A stretch of DNA of 64,000 nt, taken from Trogon surrucura (Eukaryota > Chordata > Aves > Trogoniformes > Trogonidae). The stretch is taken from positions 22,404,084 through 22,468,083 of the forward strand of contig CM036624.1 of assembly GCA_020746105.1 (NCBI GenBank). The letters are read 5' to 3'. A program made the position numbers and the translations under genes. The notes under the pieces were generated by a model that was not told the DNA's origin, ran no database searches, and saw only the letters and a program-made list of their open reading frames with translations. Shown piece by piece: positions 9,051-22,400 of this stretch (position 1 is its first letter; every line of letters starts with the position of its first letter).

Positions 9051-12000
9051 GAGAAACACACAGGTGTTCCTCCAAAGCTACCACGGACTCAACAGCTTTT
9101 GGTGTGTACCTCCAAGCTGCCCCTGGTTGGTCGTTAGAGCCATCCCTTCAGACACACATCAGCAGGGACAATTCTCCACTGCTGGCAAACGCAGTCACTA
9201 CCCAGATCCCACATAAAAACAAAGGCTGGAGGCATGCTTCCCCCTCGTTCCCTGGATGTGTTTTAATAGTAGGGAATAATTCCCTGGTTGGCCACACAAA
9301 ACTAACTTTTAATCACCATCTACAGCCAAAATCAGGTCTCAGCCCATTTTCCAGAGGGACATCTCTCCTAGAAGCAACATGTAAGACTCCTGCAGAAGAG
9401 AACAGCACAGAGTTACAGATACAACCCTAATATTGCCATCTATGTGCTCATTTGGTGACCCACTGCTCAACGGGCTGGCTTAGGGGGACAGTATTTCAAG
9501 ATGTCTTTAGCACTACAGAAGAGATTGTTTGCCCAGGTGGGACTCTGCCATAGGAACAAGTGCTGAAGACATCATCTCCAAAGTCAATTTGTCTCTCTCA
9601 TCTGTCTGAAGGAGCCACCTCCCCCCTTCACAGACTTTAAAGGGAGTCAAACTACCTGACACCAATCAAGCAGTTTCTGATACATTTTGAACTTGCAGAT
9701 TGACAGGACAATAACTTCAGGCCTCCTGAGGATGGACCAGCCTCTCTCAGACAGCATCTGAAAGCATCTTAAAGTAACCTGTGGAATCTTCATGCTGTGG
9801 GCTGAGAACCACAAGAGAATGACTCCTCTCCCAGAACACGTTGTCCGTTCTGGCTCTCAAGCAGTCAAAGGCTTCACACTGTGTCCTCTGAGCCAAGGGC
9901 ACTCCTTGCATTTGCTGGCTATCATCCTGTTAACTGACTCTACAGATGAGATGAGCTGAGCTGAATGTCAGCAAGGGTGCAAAGTTCACGTTAACAAGAA
10001 TCTTGAAAACATTCTGTGCTTGAGGTCCCACCCCACAAATTCAGCAGAAGCCATCTGAGAGACCTCTGGGCTTTAGGGGACCAGCTTGGTAGAGCAAAGG
10101 ACATCCCGTGCCTTCCTCAATGTCTTGCTTTTCTGGAATCTTCCTTGGGGCAACCTGGACACAGAGGGCGGGTGTTACGTGCATTGAAGCAGCTGCAGTG
10201 GCACTGAAACAAGTGAGTGGGAAAGAGCAGTTTGGGGGAGCAGAGGATCACCCTCGGGTCTCACAATTGCAATCTCGGGCTTGCTACTATCTTGTAACCT
10301 TTGGAGCCCTCATGTGCAGCTGTGGTGTCTGGGGTTTTTTACAAAAAATAAGACTTTCTGAAACAGCTATGCGCCTTTCCCTTTGCTGAGGGCTGAAGAG
10401 AGCAACGGAGCTCAGACTGCCAAGAACCCTGAGAGGAATTTTAGGAATGTGTCAATTAGCTTGAGAGAGTGATTAGCAGTGATTCATACCGGCTTAGTGT
10501 CTCTTCCTTGTTGCTTTCTGGCTGCATGATTCGGCAGGTGATTTTTGCCCAACTTGAGCTCATTTTGGCCTCTTGAGCCAGTTTTGCAGCCGATGACTTA
10601 AGAGGTGTAACTTCCCCAGCAGTAGCCGGGTGTGAGTTCAGCCTGGGTGTGAGCCGAGTGTGAGTTACAAGCTGAGAGGGAGGATGGAAATTATTCCAAC
10701 TCCAAGTGCTCCAAAGTCTTTAAATACTTCAGTTCACCTCGACCTCACTGAATGTGGTCCCTTCGCTTGCCCATAGCTTTTCTGTCAGCCTCCCACACTG
10801 TATAAAACCAAACTCCAGCCCTCTGTGTCCTTTAAATTATTTGCCTTTATTGTACAAGCTCCAAGAACAAAGCTAAAGAAAAACAATGAAAATAAACAAA
10901 TTTTAAACACAACCACATTTCATGCCCATTCCTCAAGCCAAGCTCTTATTATTCCAGAGAGCAGGGACAAGAAGTGATAAATGAATTCCTCTGACAACCA
11001 GCGGATCATGGTTCTTGCTCAAGAAAAAGTAGCTCACAGTGCTCTTTTTAGGTCATAGATATCATGAGACTTCATTAATGACTCACAAAGTGCACAGTGA
11101 GCTTTAAATGAGAACTATTTTCTTTGTGTGAAAAACAAACTGATGTTAATGGCTGGAGCAGGAACAAGTTGGCAAGGTACAGGCAGACCACAGTGTGGTC
11201 AGCACAAATTACTGTCATTTGCTAGGATAATTGCAGTGGCAAACTGTTGCTGTTGTTGCTAAGTGTTTGTTGTTTTTTTTTTCCCTGCGTGTTTTTGCGG
11301 TGCACACTATTTATGGCTAGATTCTGCCATTACTGTGCATTCAAGGCTGCCTCTGAGATACGGATCGTCATGGCTTAGTCTGTTCTTAAGGGTGGACACA
11401 ACTTCATTGCCCCCAGCTACAGTCACTGCCTGAGGCAGGTAACTCCACTGACATCAGATTTTGCAGAGTGGTAGCATGAGATTATGTCTGTTAGATTGCA
11501 ATTTAGAGGCTGCAGCAGCCCCTAAATCAGTGGATGGGAGAGGGTGAATGATTGTGCAACATGCCTCGTGTCCTGCCATGTGATGGAAGGACACCCCATG
11601 TCTCTTGTCAGGCCTGGGACTTGCTTGCCAAGGCTTGTACAGAGCTGGTAATTGTCTCCAGCTTCCTTCATCTGCCAAGTGGGACCCTGGAGTGGGGAAG
11701 ACTTGCAGCACCATGCTGGATGCAAGTGACTTCCCCAGGGGAACATAAAGCAGAAGCAAAGGGCTGGGGCTGAAGCATCTTACTCCCTTTCTGTTCAACA
11801 AAGTAGTCAAATTGTACAGGAGCAGAAGTTCAGCTCCAGAATGGAGGTAACAGGGTGTTGCTTTTAACAGAAAGAGTGGAAGAAAAGCACAGAGCAAACC
11901 AAGGAAAGGGAAGAGACAAGAGTGTATTTTTTTCGCTCAGTCACTAGAAGCATTTTAATACGGTAAAGCAGAGAGCTGATTTATTAGCATCCAATTACCC

Positions 12001-14459
12001 TATGAGAACAGAACAAAGAGCTGAAGCTGTGCCTGAAGGGAAGGTGATGCTTTCTAACACGGTTGGTCCCAAGCTCCCTCAAAGCAATGTACCTGATAAT
12101 TAAAATCAAAGAGGGCCAGGTGCAGCCTGGGTACAAAAGGGAGAACAAAGAGGTGAACTGCTCTTTGAGTGAGAAAGAACACATTTTCCCTGTTGCCTTT
12201 GACACAGCTTTGTGTTCTCAAGTGATCTCTAACTTCTGATGTGCCAGGACGCTGCATCACACTCTATGAATATGGGAGATACCACCTTTGAACTCTTCAT
12301 GCTCACATTTAAGCTCACAATGACACCACTCATGAAAGATGGATGCTGAGTTCCCTTTTTCAATCTACCTCCAAACCTTTCCCGACCAAGTTTTGTACTG
12401 AGGGGTGCAAGGTCAGAGTGAGAATAAAACAGGTCAGGTTCAAACCAGGAGGTTCCTACTATCTCTTCTGAATATGAAAATGCAAGACCACGAAGACCTG
12501 AGTTATATCTGGATTTCAAGGGTTAGTGCATGCTCACATTTTTTTCTGTGTGTGAAAATTTGAAAATGGACAATATGTGCCAGCCCAACACTTGGAGATG
12601 AAAACGTATCTGAGGAAGTACTAAAAATCTTACAGCTTCAAAACTTAATACCAGGCATTATGGCTTAATCTTTGTCTGCCATTATTAGTCACAAAATAGT
12701 GGAAAATTTTGACTTTTCTTCTCAAAACCCACTAATATCCAGAAAAGTATCACAGCACATAGCAATCATTATCATGAGACAGAATACATCAGATCTCTCT
12801 TTGTGCTCCAGCACCTGAGATTCCCTTCTCCATCCTCCCTAGAGGATCTGTGTTCAAAAAACTGTCATCTGGGTTTCAAATTTGTGTCTGCATGAAAAAT
12901 AGCATTTAAACATGAAGCAAAAGAAGCCTTTAGTACAAGTTGTGTCTTTGGACTCCTGACTTGGTCGTAGCCCTCCATTAGGAGCGGGGAATAAAACAAT
13001 TTTTTCATGCAAGACATCTCAGAGACTTGGCTGCAGTGTCCCTCATGAAGAATGAATTGATCAGTTCACTTCAGCATCGACTACATCATTGCTCCCTGCT
13101 CTTTCTTCTCCCTCCCCGCCTAGTTTTATCTGCATAAATATTAATACTGCAATTCCTAATTAAATCCAGGAATATATTTACCTTCACAGATGAGCTACTT
13201 AAGAGACACAAGTGGAGCCTCTTGTTTCCGTGAAACTTTGCAGCCTGTAAAATGCAGTAGCTCTTTCCAGGGTTATTGCTGCTCAGTAAATAATGGGAAA
13301 AGATGAGGAATATTTCTGAAATAGGTCAAGTACACTCCAAACAGAAACATGCTAATAGGGAGAGATGTAAGAACAATGTCAAATGTCAATGATCACAAAG
13401 TAGCTCCCGAATATATATTTACCGAATGCAATGCTTCTCCGCTGAACAGTTGACATAATGACATGCTCTTAGAAGAAACTTTCCCGCTTATTTTATTAGA
13501 GGTGTTATTATACTGTCTTATTTATTTATTTATTTTTGTTTACTGAAGTGCAGATAGAAAGTTCCTGCTCTACGAAGACAGGCCTTTTGAATAATAATAA
13601 AATATAGCCCAGAAAAGGTGAACAATGTCTGGTTTTCTCAGAATGTTTTTTATAAATCAGCTTAGCTGCCCTTCTCTCCACACCCACTGCAACAGTACAG
13701 CTTAGCTAATATGGACTGAACTTTATGGGAACATGACATGGGCTGGGGCTAAAGTCAAGACAAAAGACTCCAACTGCAGTTTCCTTCTCTGTAAGACACT
13801 GTTAGGAGAAAAATCTAGGCTGATTTGAGATGAGATTGGATAAATCCACACTGTCCACTCCTTATCAACCGTGTGCATGCAGTTTGGCTGATTACCTGTT
13901 GTACTATTTATGCTACAACCAGATAAGCCCCACTTCCAGAGCTGACCCTGGCAGGCCCCTGTCAAACAGGACATACTGAATGGAGTTTTATAAAGCCTGT
14001 CTGGAGTCTGACAAATTGCTGTTTGTGAGCTGGGTGATGTGTGACAGAGCAAACCAAGAGGGCGGTTATTCTAGCACGGCTGTGGGCAAAGTTCAACCCT
14101 TGTATAGTCCCTCTCTCTCCTCCATGCCACTGCTCCTGGCTGATCAAAAGCTGGTCTGACTCGTCAAAGAGAAAAACTCAGCCTCATGCTGAAATTAATC
14201 AACTGGGTGATCTTATGCAAGACACATGAGCTAAGCCTGTCCCACTGCTCACTACCAGGAAGGTCTCCACTGTGTTTGTCTTCTGCTACTGCTTTAAAAC
14301 TGCCACATCCCAAGGGACCAATGGGGGAAAATGCCATGGGATTTGTTTGCATTGGATCCAGTTCAAGTCAAAACCACAAAGATGGTCCATAACCAACTTT
14401 TGATCAGAGCTGATCAAATCCAGGGATAGTCAGATTCAGGCAGAGGTCTTTAAGAAAGG
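9051..14459. other. Intergenic, unique sequence
   Basis: No convincing gene or transposon body. Contents noted: a short GTGTGAG triplication at 10629-10665, a T run near 11272-11282, a TTTA tetranucleotide repeat at 13518-13537, and a weak MIR-like motif at 14195-14250 (GGGTGATCTTATGCAAGACAC, compare the MIR GTGACCTTGGGCAAGTCAC). The longest frame (11454-11897, minus, 147 codons) has no recognisable domain. Confidence 0.5.
13518..13537 (+). repeat. (TTTA)n microsatellite
   Basis: Four consecutive TTTA units ending in a short T run. Confidence 0.85.
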
Positions 14460-14860
14460 CATGGAACAGCTTGTATTCAGAAGCGAGGGCTGCAAAAAGT
14501 GAGACAGAAACCTAGAAAACGTAATATATGAGAAATGGTTGAAAGTGAGTGGGTTTGGTCAGTCTAGAAAATGCAGAGAAGACAGTCTAACAGTCCACAA
14601 ACCCATGAATGAGAAGAGGGAGGTTATAGACCTCTGTGTCTTCTACAGGAAGAGACAAAGAATCTTGTCTTTGAGCTGCAGCAGGAAAGGGGGGATGACA
14701 TTACACATCACAGGGAAAACTGTTCAAGATGAAGTCTGGGGAGCATTGGAAGAGGTTGTCAATGGAGTTTATGGTACTTCCACAATTACGGAGTTTCAAG
14801 AAGAGACTTCACGTGAATGTGCCAGGAACAGGTTAGGTCTGACTGTTTATGTCCTGGACA
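14460..14860 (+). mobile_element. Decayed CR1 LINE 3' region
   Basis: Ordered matches to the CR1 3' coding end are visible. GGGTTTGGTCAGTCTAGAAAA corresponds to the '[10 protein letters not shown]' region. It is followed by AGGTTATAGACCTCTGTGTC, a block resembling GGAAAAACTG..AGCACTGGAA..AGGTTGT, and finally CCAGGAACAGGTTAGG. Substitutions and small indels have destroyed the RT frame. A 185-codon frame from 14539 to 15096 runs through it in a mixture of frames and beyond its end, so it is judged accidental. Much older than the CR1 at 24461-25855. Confidence 0.6.
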
Positions 14861-17800
14861 AGGAGGACAAATCAATACTTTCTGAGGGTCCCTTCCCATT
14901 CTGTCGTTTACAATTTGGTAATTCAAACATAAGTAAAATTCACTGGACACACTTCCTTGGACACACGATTCGGTTCATTAACTACAACCTCTGCTCTTTA
15001 GAGAAGGCCTTACCCAAAATCTCCCAGAAAAAGCACCATGCAGATTGGTCACTTTGGACTTCAACCCACCTTGATGCCCCAAAGATGGCATCATAACTCA
15101 AAGAGAGGAGAGCGGATTTCTCTTCCTGGTGAATCAAGCATGGGCATGCTGATAGCTCGGGGTCCAGGAAGGCCTGTCAGAGTTGGGGACCAGAGGTACA
15201 ACGTGGACTTGGCTCCACATCTGAACTTCTCCCACCCCAAGATGTTTACATCTAAGTTATTGGTTGGGGGTCTCCCTGTGACTTTCCCATGTCGGCAGCT
15301 ATTGTAAAGCTCCACATGAGATTTTTTTGTGCCTGGAAGCCTTTCAGGGATCTTTATTTTATCTAAATAAGGACAAAGAGCTCGTGCAGTGCCAGCACTG
15401 CCCCACTGGAGTCAAAAGGCATCTTGTTCAAACACCAACGTCTTGAGGCCTGAAGATGTGCAGCTCCGGCGAGGAGCACCCGGGAGGCAAGAGTCTGTTC
15501 CTGCCAACCATCAACGTGGCTGTTTATCCGAAGGAACAGCGCTCTGTGTGAATGATGATAGGTTTATTTTGCAGTCAGCGTCACAAATTATGGCGCTTTT
15601 CCATCTATTGTCCTATATGCTAAATAAACATCATAAACCATTCTGTGTTATGTGCTTCTGAAAATCATAATGCAAGATTTTTACCATCAAGGAACAATGA
15701 AAGGGCAAACAAGGAAGCCAAGCCATGTAAGTTAGCTTTGTTTTCCATACAGCGGAGTAGTGTATAACTTGGTTTCTCCTGTCATGTCTTTTATGGTGTT
15801 TTTTTTTAAAGCTACTATGCCACGTTACACAGCTCCATTCATAAAATTAAATTCCATAGGGCAGGAAATCATTCCCTTTTTCATGATCATATCATCTGAA
15901 CCCATGCTGCAGGCAACAGGGAGAAATTACTACTCCTGATGCACTTTTAAGGAGTTTCTTCTGCTGCATGGTTCCCACATCAATAAGCAACTCTACACAC
16001 AGAGCAAGGCAAAAACCCACTGGGTAGGCTGAAATGATTTTTGTGTGCGTGTGTGGTTTGGTTTAATTTAAAGATGTGCAGATAGAGTTTTCACTCAGCG
16101 TGCGGTATTCATTAGTGCAAGGCAGCAAACTTGCCTGGAGATCTGAAGGCCCCAGAAATCAAGCTGTGGGTGGGTAGTGACTGGAAAGGTTTAGAGGGTG
16201 ATGATTTGATAATTTCCCTAGTCCAGAAGCCTGCAGAGAACACACACATACAAAGTCCGGTCTAGGGCTGCTCCACATACCAACTGCCCTGGGCACAGGT
16301 ACTGCGGGGCCATGCAAAGGTCCATATGGACCTAATGACATGAGATGGACCTAACTAGGGTCATCTCAGGCAGGGATGTCTGCAAACAGACCCAGGTAAT
16401 GGCATGTGTCTGTTAAAGGCCTGTTTGGCTCATAGGCTGTGGAGGTCCCACAACTGGCTACTGAAAACCAGAGAAATAGCTCTTAAATGCACAGCAGCAG
16501 TTTGAAAATGAGCAGATGAAGGAGAATGCTCATCTCTAGAGGACAACACAGCTCTTTCTGGGTTTGCTTCTATAAATGTATAGTGCTCAGATCCTGCTTG
16601 GACAGGATTAGGAGCCCTGGCAGGACCTGCTAGCAGGTCTGCATGATGCTCACTGGTGTGGGTTCCCTTCCATGGCACTGACACATCCCTGGCAATGTCG
16701 CTGCACTGATGCAAAGATGAGCGATTAGCGTGTCACCGTGCTTGTGCAAGGGAGAGCTGGCAGGTGCCACTGCAGCAGCGAGGGGCCAGTGCCCGCCCCC
16801 TTCTCTGTTCCATAAAAGATTGACAGGAATCTTCTCTCACCTTCTGCCTCCAAACTACTCCAAAGCTCAACCTCCACCTGACTTGCCTGAGATTATGGAC
16901 TAAGTCTCTTGACCGTCAGTCACCTCAAAGCCTTGCTTTGCTCTTCTTGCATAGGACGTGCACTGCACACAGGGATTTCAGAGACATCCCACCACGATCC
17001 ATGCTGAAGCTGCATGAACTCAAAACTCATCCTAATGCAAAGATTTCCTTTGGAAGGAGGGACAATGTGTCCCTTACTTTTTATTAAAAATTTCTTCATG
17101 ACTTTTCTTACCTGCTGATTCTGTCTACTGGCAAAATATGCCACCAGACTGAAATACCGGCATTTGCAAAAGGATGGCAAATCATAAATAAATGCTGTTG
17201 CCAGTACCATAATAGGGGATTTGGAGGGTTATGTGCTTCTTATATCCCTGACATGAACACAGCTGTATGCTCACGTACAAAAAACAAGCTTTCAGAACTT
17301 AACCACAGAAATCATTTATTATTTGGAGTCCTTTCTCAAGTGAGCTTGCTACATTATATTGAAAAAAAAAGAGAAAAAGAAAAACAACAAATATTTTATC
17401 TCTGCTTATTTACTATAACTGTGGCGGTGTACCAGAAACTGCAGAGCTTTCAAAGTAACATAGTGTATTACCTTTATACTTTCAAAGCCATTTTCTCATG
17501 GCTTTACAAGAGATGTAATTCCCTTCTTCAAATGCGTGTAGCACATACAGTCAGTCTTATGTTGTTGTGTGCTATGCATCGAATATATCTATACATACAC
17601 AGATGGAAATACTAATTCTTGAGAGTCTGTGAATAGGGAAGCATACTTTAAAAGCCTATATACTGTACAAATATATATTTATAAAGGCATGCCTGTCCCT
17701 AGCCTGCAAAATACATACAGTTTGCTCTTCAGTCATCTATCTACCTCATATATCTGAGAAAGGACCATGCTGTAATTATCCAATTTCCTAAGCTTTCACT

Positions 17801-19271
17801 TGGCTTCCCCTGCTGTCAAATATCCCACCAGGCAGAGCATGCCCATCAGGCACCCACCAGTCCCAGTTGTCCCCCAGCATGGGATACTAACATTACCCGA
17901 CCCTTTTCCACAAAAATCACTTGGGCACTTCACTTGCCGATGCCACCATGAGTGTCTGAAACACCGTCTTTCAACATTTTCCTCCAACTATGATAAGCAA
18001 AACCTCTGCTATGCCATGGATGTTTTGCTGAATTGCTCAGTGAAGCCTTGTGAAAAATGTGCATATTAATACCGTGATGATGAAACCTTTCCTGCAGGGT
18101 TTGGGCTTGTCACCATTTAACCGAGCTTTAAAATCCCAATTAGCTGAAAGTGAGCAAGATCCAACCCTGAGGTGAAGGGTGGGGGAAAGAGGATAAAATG
18201 GGTGAATTCTCTTTGTGCTTGGATGTGGGGGTGAGGGGTTGCAAAGAGCGTGCAGGAGTGGGAAGGGATTCCCAAATTCTTCCCTAGATATGAGAAATAA
18301 AAATTGTATAAGTGAGCTCCTGCCGTGATCTTGCTGGTGTAAATATGAGGAGAAAAGCACAGACCTGAGAGAAGCAGCTGAACAATTTGTGAAATGCAAA
18401 TGGATCCCCCAGCAGCCTTTCCTTCCTCCCTCCTCATCTATGTCGTTCAGGGGTTGGGAAGATTTTTTTTCAGCAGTTTTACACCTCTGTCTCTCCTGAA
18501 GAATCCCACGCCAGTGCAAGGGTTTCTTGGATGGATCCCCTATGGGGCGATGTGAGCCCTGTTGCTCTCCACAGCTCTAGGCATGGGGATTCGTGCAGCC
18601 AGTGTCCCTGCTCTCCTGAAACCCATACGCGACACTGACAGCTGGCTTTTAATCATGCAAGGGCCGATAACCATCAAACGCCGCTAATTTCCAACAAATT
18701 ATCTAATCCAGATGCTTGCCGGATTTGAGTAAACACTGCACCCAACAGGATCATAAAGCAAATAAGCACAAAGCGGTTTAGGGTTTCAGTTCTCCCCTCC
18801 CCTAACCCGGGACCCTCAAATAGGGAAAAATGCAAATGAGGTGATCCAGCGCTTGTGTCTGAAACCAGCTCGGTTCCCATGGGATCACATAGAAGTCCCT
18901 GCCCCATAGGGCAGGCAGGCAGCCCCCTGTGCAGGGCACTGGCAGCGACGAGGGGTATGAGTGGGTTTGGGATAGTCAGTGCTCAGGGCAAGGAGGGCAA
19001 CAGCCAATATTGCTCTTGGCAGAAGCAATGATCATGGCTGGGAACACAACAACCAGGAGGCATTTAGGGATGTTTCTGCCTCCCGGCGAGTGGAGGAGCT
19101 TTGCCAAACCTCACTGGGACCCTGATCCAGCCCTTCTTTCCCTCCCACGTGGGGACATGCTCCAGCAGGGGGTTGTGGCATGGCTGTCCTGCAACAAACA
19201 CCCCAGCTGCACAGACTGACACCCTAGCGAGGAGAGGATGGCATGGAGAAGGCAAGAGGCTGAAAACATCT
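14861..19271. other. Intergenic, unique sequence
   Basis: Non-coding. Short frames only. A CpG-retaining stretch at 18655-18790 stands out (see findings). TA-rich simple sequence lies near 17640-17690. No recognisable repeat bodies. Confidence 0.5.
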
Positions 19272-19309
19272 CTGCCTGCATGGTTTGTGCATGCAGGCAG
19301 CTGCCTGCA
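19272..19309. repeat. 11-bp perfect hairpin plus third repeat arm
   Basis: CTGCCTGCATG (19272-19282), a 7-base loop GTTTGTG, and the exact reverse complement CATGCAGGCAG (19290-19300). A further CTGCCTGCA follows directly at 19301-19309, so the right arm could pair with either neighbour. The stem is too short for a typical microRNA precursor. Confidence 0.75.
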
Positions 19310-19386
19310 ATCTGCCAGCCCAAGAAGGAAGGCACAGGACCATACTGCTGGCCCACTGAGGCTGGGTTGCCTCTGAAATCACCTCA

Positions 19387-19449
19387 GTTGGACTTGATGA
19401 TCTCAGAGGTCTTTTCCAGCCTCAACAATTCTGTGATTCTGTGATTCAG
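19387..19449 (+). mobile_element. CR1 LINE 3' end, severely 5'-truncated
   Basis: TTGGACTTGATGATCTCAGA, then GGTCTTTTCCAGCC, ending in ATTCTGTGATTCTGTGATTC, the diagnostic avian CR1 octamer tail. Only about 63 bases of 3' UTR remain. Plus orientation. Extreme 5' truncation is usual for CR1. Confidence 0.88.
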
Positions 19450-22400
19450 TTGGTTTTCTAATGCAGAGGAGAATTGAAAATTCACGTGTTTGTCAAGAAG
19501 TGTGCACACAAATACAAAAGGAGAAACGTGTTTTCAAGAGTGTTAATTGGTTTGGGAAATTGTTAATAGGTTTTATTCTGCCTTGGGACAAGAAGTAGAT
19601 CCTGTCTCATGTCAGACCCCTTAGGCTTCGGTTTTGTAAAAACTGTGACCTGGAGAGACACACAAGGCTGTATGTATGCACACACAAACTGTATGTATAC
19701 ACACACAAACACAAATAATTACTGTTTTTTTTCCTCTCCTTCAGCACTGGTCTATTTTCTTAAATAATTCTCCTACAGGATCACACAAAATACATTCCTC
19801 TAAAGGAAAGACACCTTTTCTACAATCATACGATATTTTCTGATGTGCACGTATATCTTTTGTACAGTGTGTAGGCAGCATATACATTTAAGTATACACC
19901 ACGCACAGTCATGGACCAATACTGTATGAATCCACATGACACAGTCATGCTTTGCCAAGTCTGGGGACTCATGCAAGTAAAGGATTTATTTTACAAATTT
20001 CCTTACACACAAATACACACACACAAATGCACTGGAAACATATGGGATGGAAAGCATTCTTTTGCATAAGTCTGCAATATTGGATTCAAAGATACAATTA
20101 CCCGGAGGTTATGTAAGCTTTGAACAAGGAGAGGAAAAAATGTAGTATGTCTGAGCAGGCCTTCTGGTGAAAAAGGGGAAATGGCACCTCCCCAGTTCTA
20201 GCGTATTGTCTATTCTGTTTCAAATTGGGAAAAAAAAATATTTTCCCAATTCCGTAAACAACAGCCATGCTTCTTTCAGCAGTTCATGGTGGTCCTCATT
20301 CACAAATGTTCATCAAAAAAATAGCCCAAACTATTCGCCTTCCCAGGCTTTTTTTGCTACATGAAGAAATAAACCAGCCGTGTTGCCAGTTCCCGTGAAT
20401 TGTCCGTCTTCCCCCTCTGCAATTAAAGCTGATCTCTCTGCAGCTTCATTCCCCTCCGCTCCCCCTCAACCTCCTTGCCTGTCTAATCTCCCATTCTCCT
20501 CCAAGTGCATTATTTGGTTTTGGAATTATATCTATTTACCCGGGGTGGAAGTTGCACAACGGATGTGTTTATGTGAGAAAATTATATCACTGACAAATGC
20601 TGATTGGCATGTGGACATTGGGAGAGAAAACTACAGAGGACATTTTCATCAGCTTGGAATAACACAATGATTGTGTTTTCAGCAGAGCTAATGGATCACA
20701 TACCCCTGCTCGCTCTGATAGCTGTTTACACAAAAGCCAGCTTCCCAGATGCAAAAAAAACAGAAGGAAAAAAGCTTAGAATATGAAAAAATCTCCCCGG
20801 CAAACACAGTAATAATAGTAATAATGGGTGATCAGGGATAATCCTTCGGAGGAAGATCATAGGTCTAATTCTTATTTGCACTATGATTCCTTCACACAGT
20901 GCTGCTGGGGAAAGGAGCGTTGAAGTGGATGCAAATGACACAGTTGTGCAGAGCGAGGTCTTCACCCTGCTGGGGTGGGACGGGGCCAAGCCAGGACGAG
21001 GCCGGCCCCTTTCTCCCTACTGGGTGCCGGCAGAAGTGCCACAGAGTGTGGGTGCTCCCGGGTCCCGTCTGTGGCCCTGGCTTTGTCCGGGCTTGGGGAG
21101 GAGTATTCCTCGTGATGGAGATTTGGGTGATGCTGGTGTTTGGGGTAGGACAGAGAGTTTGTTCTTTTGTCTTTTGGGAGACCAAAGAGAAAGTTGGATT
21201 TTTAACACAGAAAGATAACAGAGATCACCTGCCTGGTCTCTGCTTATTTCCACTTCAAAAATAAGGAAGGGCACAAAACTGTAGCTAGTGAGGGGAATCA
21301 AAATCCCCTCCCCGCCCCAAAGCCCCCTCCCTTCTCATCATGCATTTGACCTTTTCCAGAGCTCACCTATTTCTCATGCAAATATGTAGATCAGGGAACA
21401 AAGCTCTCGGCACAGGGAAAACATTTTACACAAGCTTTCATCACTTGTAGCCAGGCTCTGCCAAACAAGATTGACAGAGAGAAATAAATGATTTTGTCAA
21501 ACGCTTTTTGGAGACTGAATCTGTGACATCCATTTTATCTGATTGTCTATATATTCCTTTTTTTTTTTATTATGAAAATGCCATTCATCAAAAAATAAAA
21601 AAAAACTTGCTGGAATCCAGACTGTTCATCTACTGCATGCTCCCAATTTCAAGTCTATTCGTGCCTTTGAGAAATCTAAATCTGCCACATGCTGTCCACG
21701 GAAACCTGTCTGATTTTGCTCTTTATTGCCTCTTAGTTGCTTTGGTGTTTAAAGAAGACCTTCTTGTCTTTTGAACAGCAGCTCACAATCTGATAATATT
21801 TCTCTTTGAAAAGTCAACATACTATCATTGTTTCAAATTCAATTATACAGCCAGCTTTCTCTCCGTGGTATGCAAGCACTATATTTAGGTTATATTAAAT
21901 TATGTTTTAATAACATTCAATGGCTTTTTTTTTATCCACCTCAACCTTTAAAAGTCTTAGTCCCTCCAAAGGAGTGGGGGGAAGGCAGTTTATTAATGCA
22001 TCACTTCAGAATTGTTTTTTAATTGGAAACATTTTGCAGAGAAAAGACCATTAATAAAATTTGATTCCAAATCAAACTTCTCTGTGTATGTTATTTTTAC
22101 TCTGCAGTCAAATGCTTTTATTAGATTTAGAACTTTCACTGTTCTTTTTTATCTCTAGCTGTATAATGTTCTACAATAAAAAATAAAGGGCCTAGCGACT
22201 CCAAAGTCTGGCAAAATAATATACTTTTTTGGATGTCTGTGTATGTTGCCAATTAGTTTTGCTGTAAATACAGACCTCCATCCATCATCAGTCTCTGGGT
22301 GGCTATAAGAGATCTAATTTGTTTCAGATGCCTTGTGCTTGCCGAGCTATTCACCAACTGTGCTGACCTGCTGCGAAGACCAAAAGCTGCAGAAGGATGA

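Noticed and set aside
14539-15096. 185-codon plus-strand frame, the longest outside the intact CR1
   Set aside because: Its first part lies in a decayed CR1 3' end and does not keep the CR1 reading frame. The rest runs into unrelated DNA, so it is an accidental frame.
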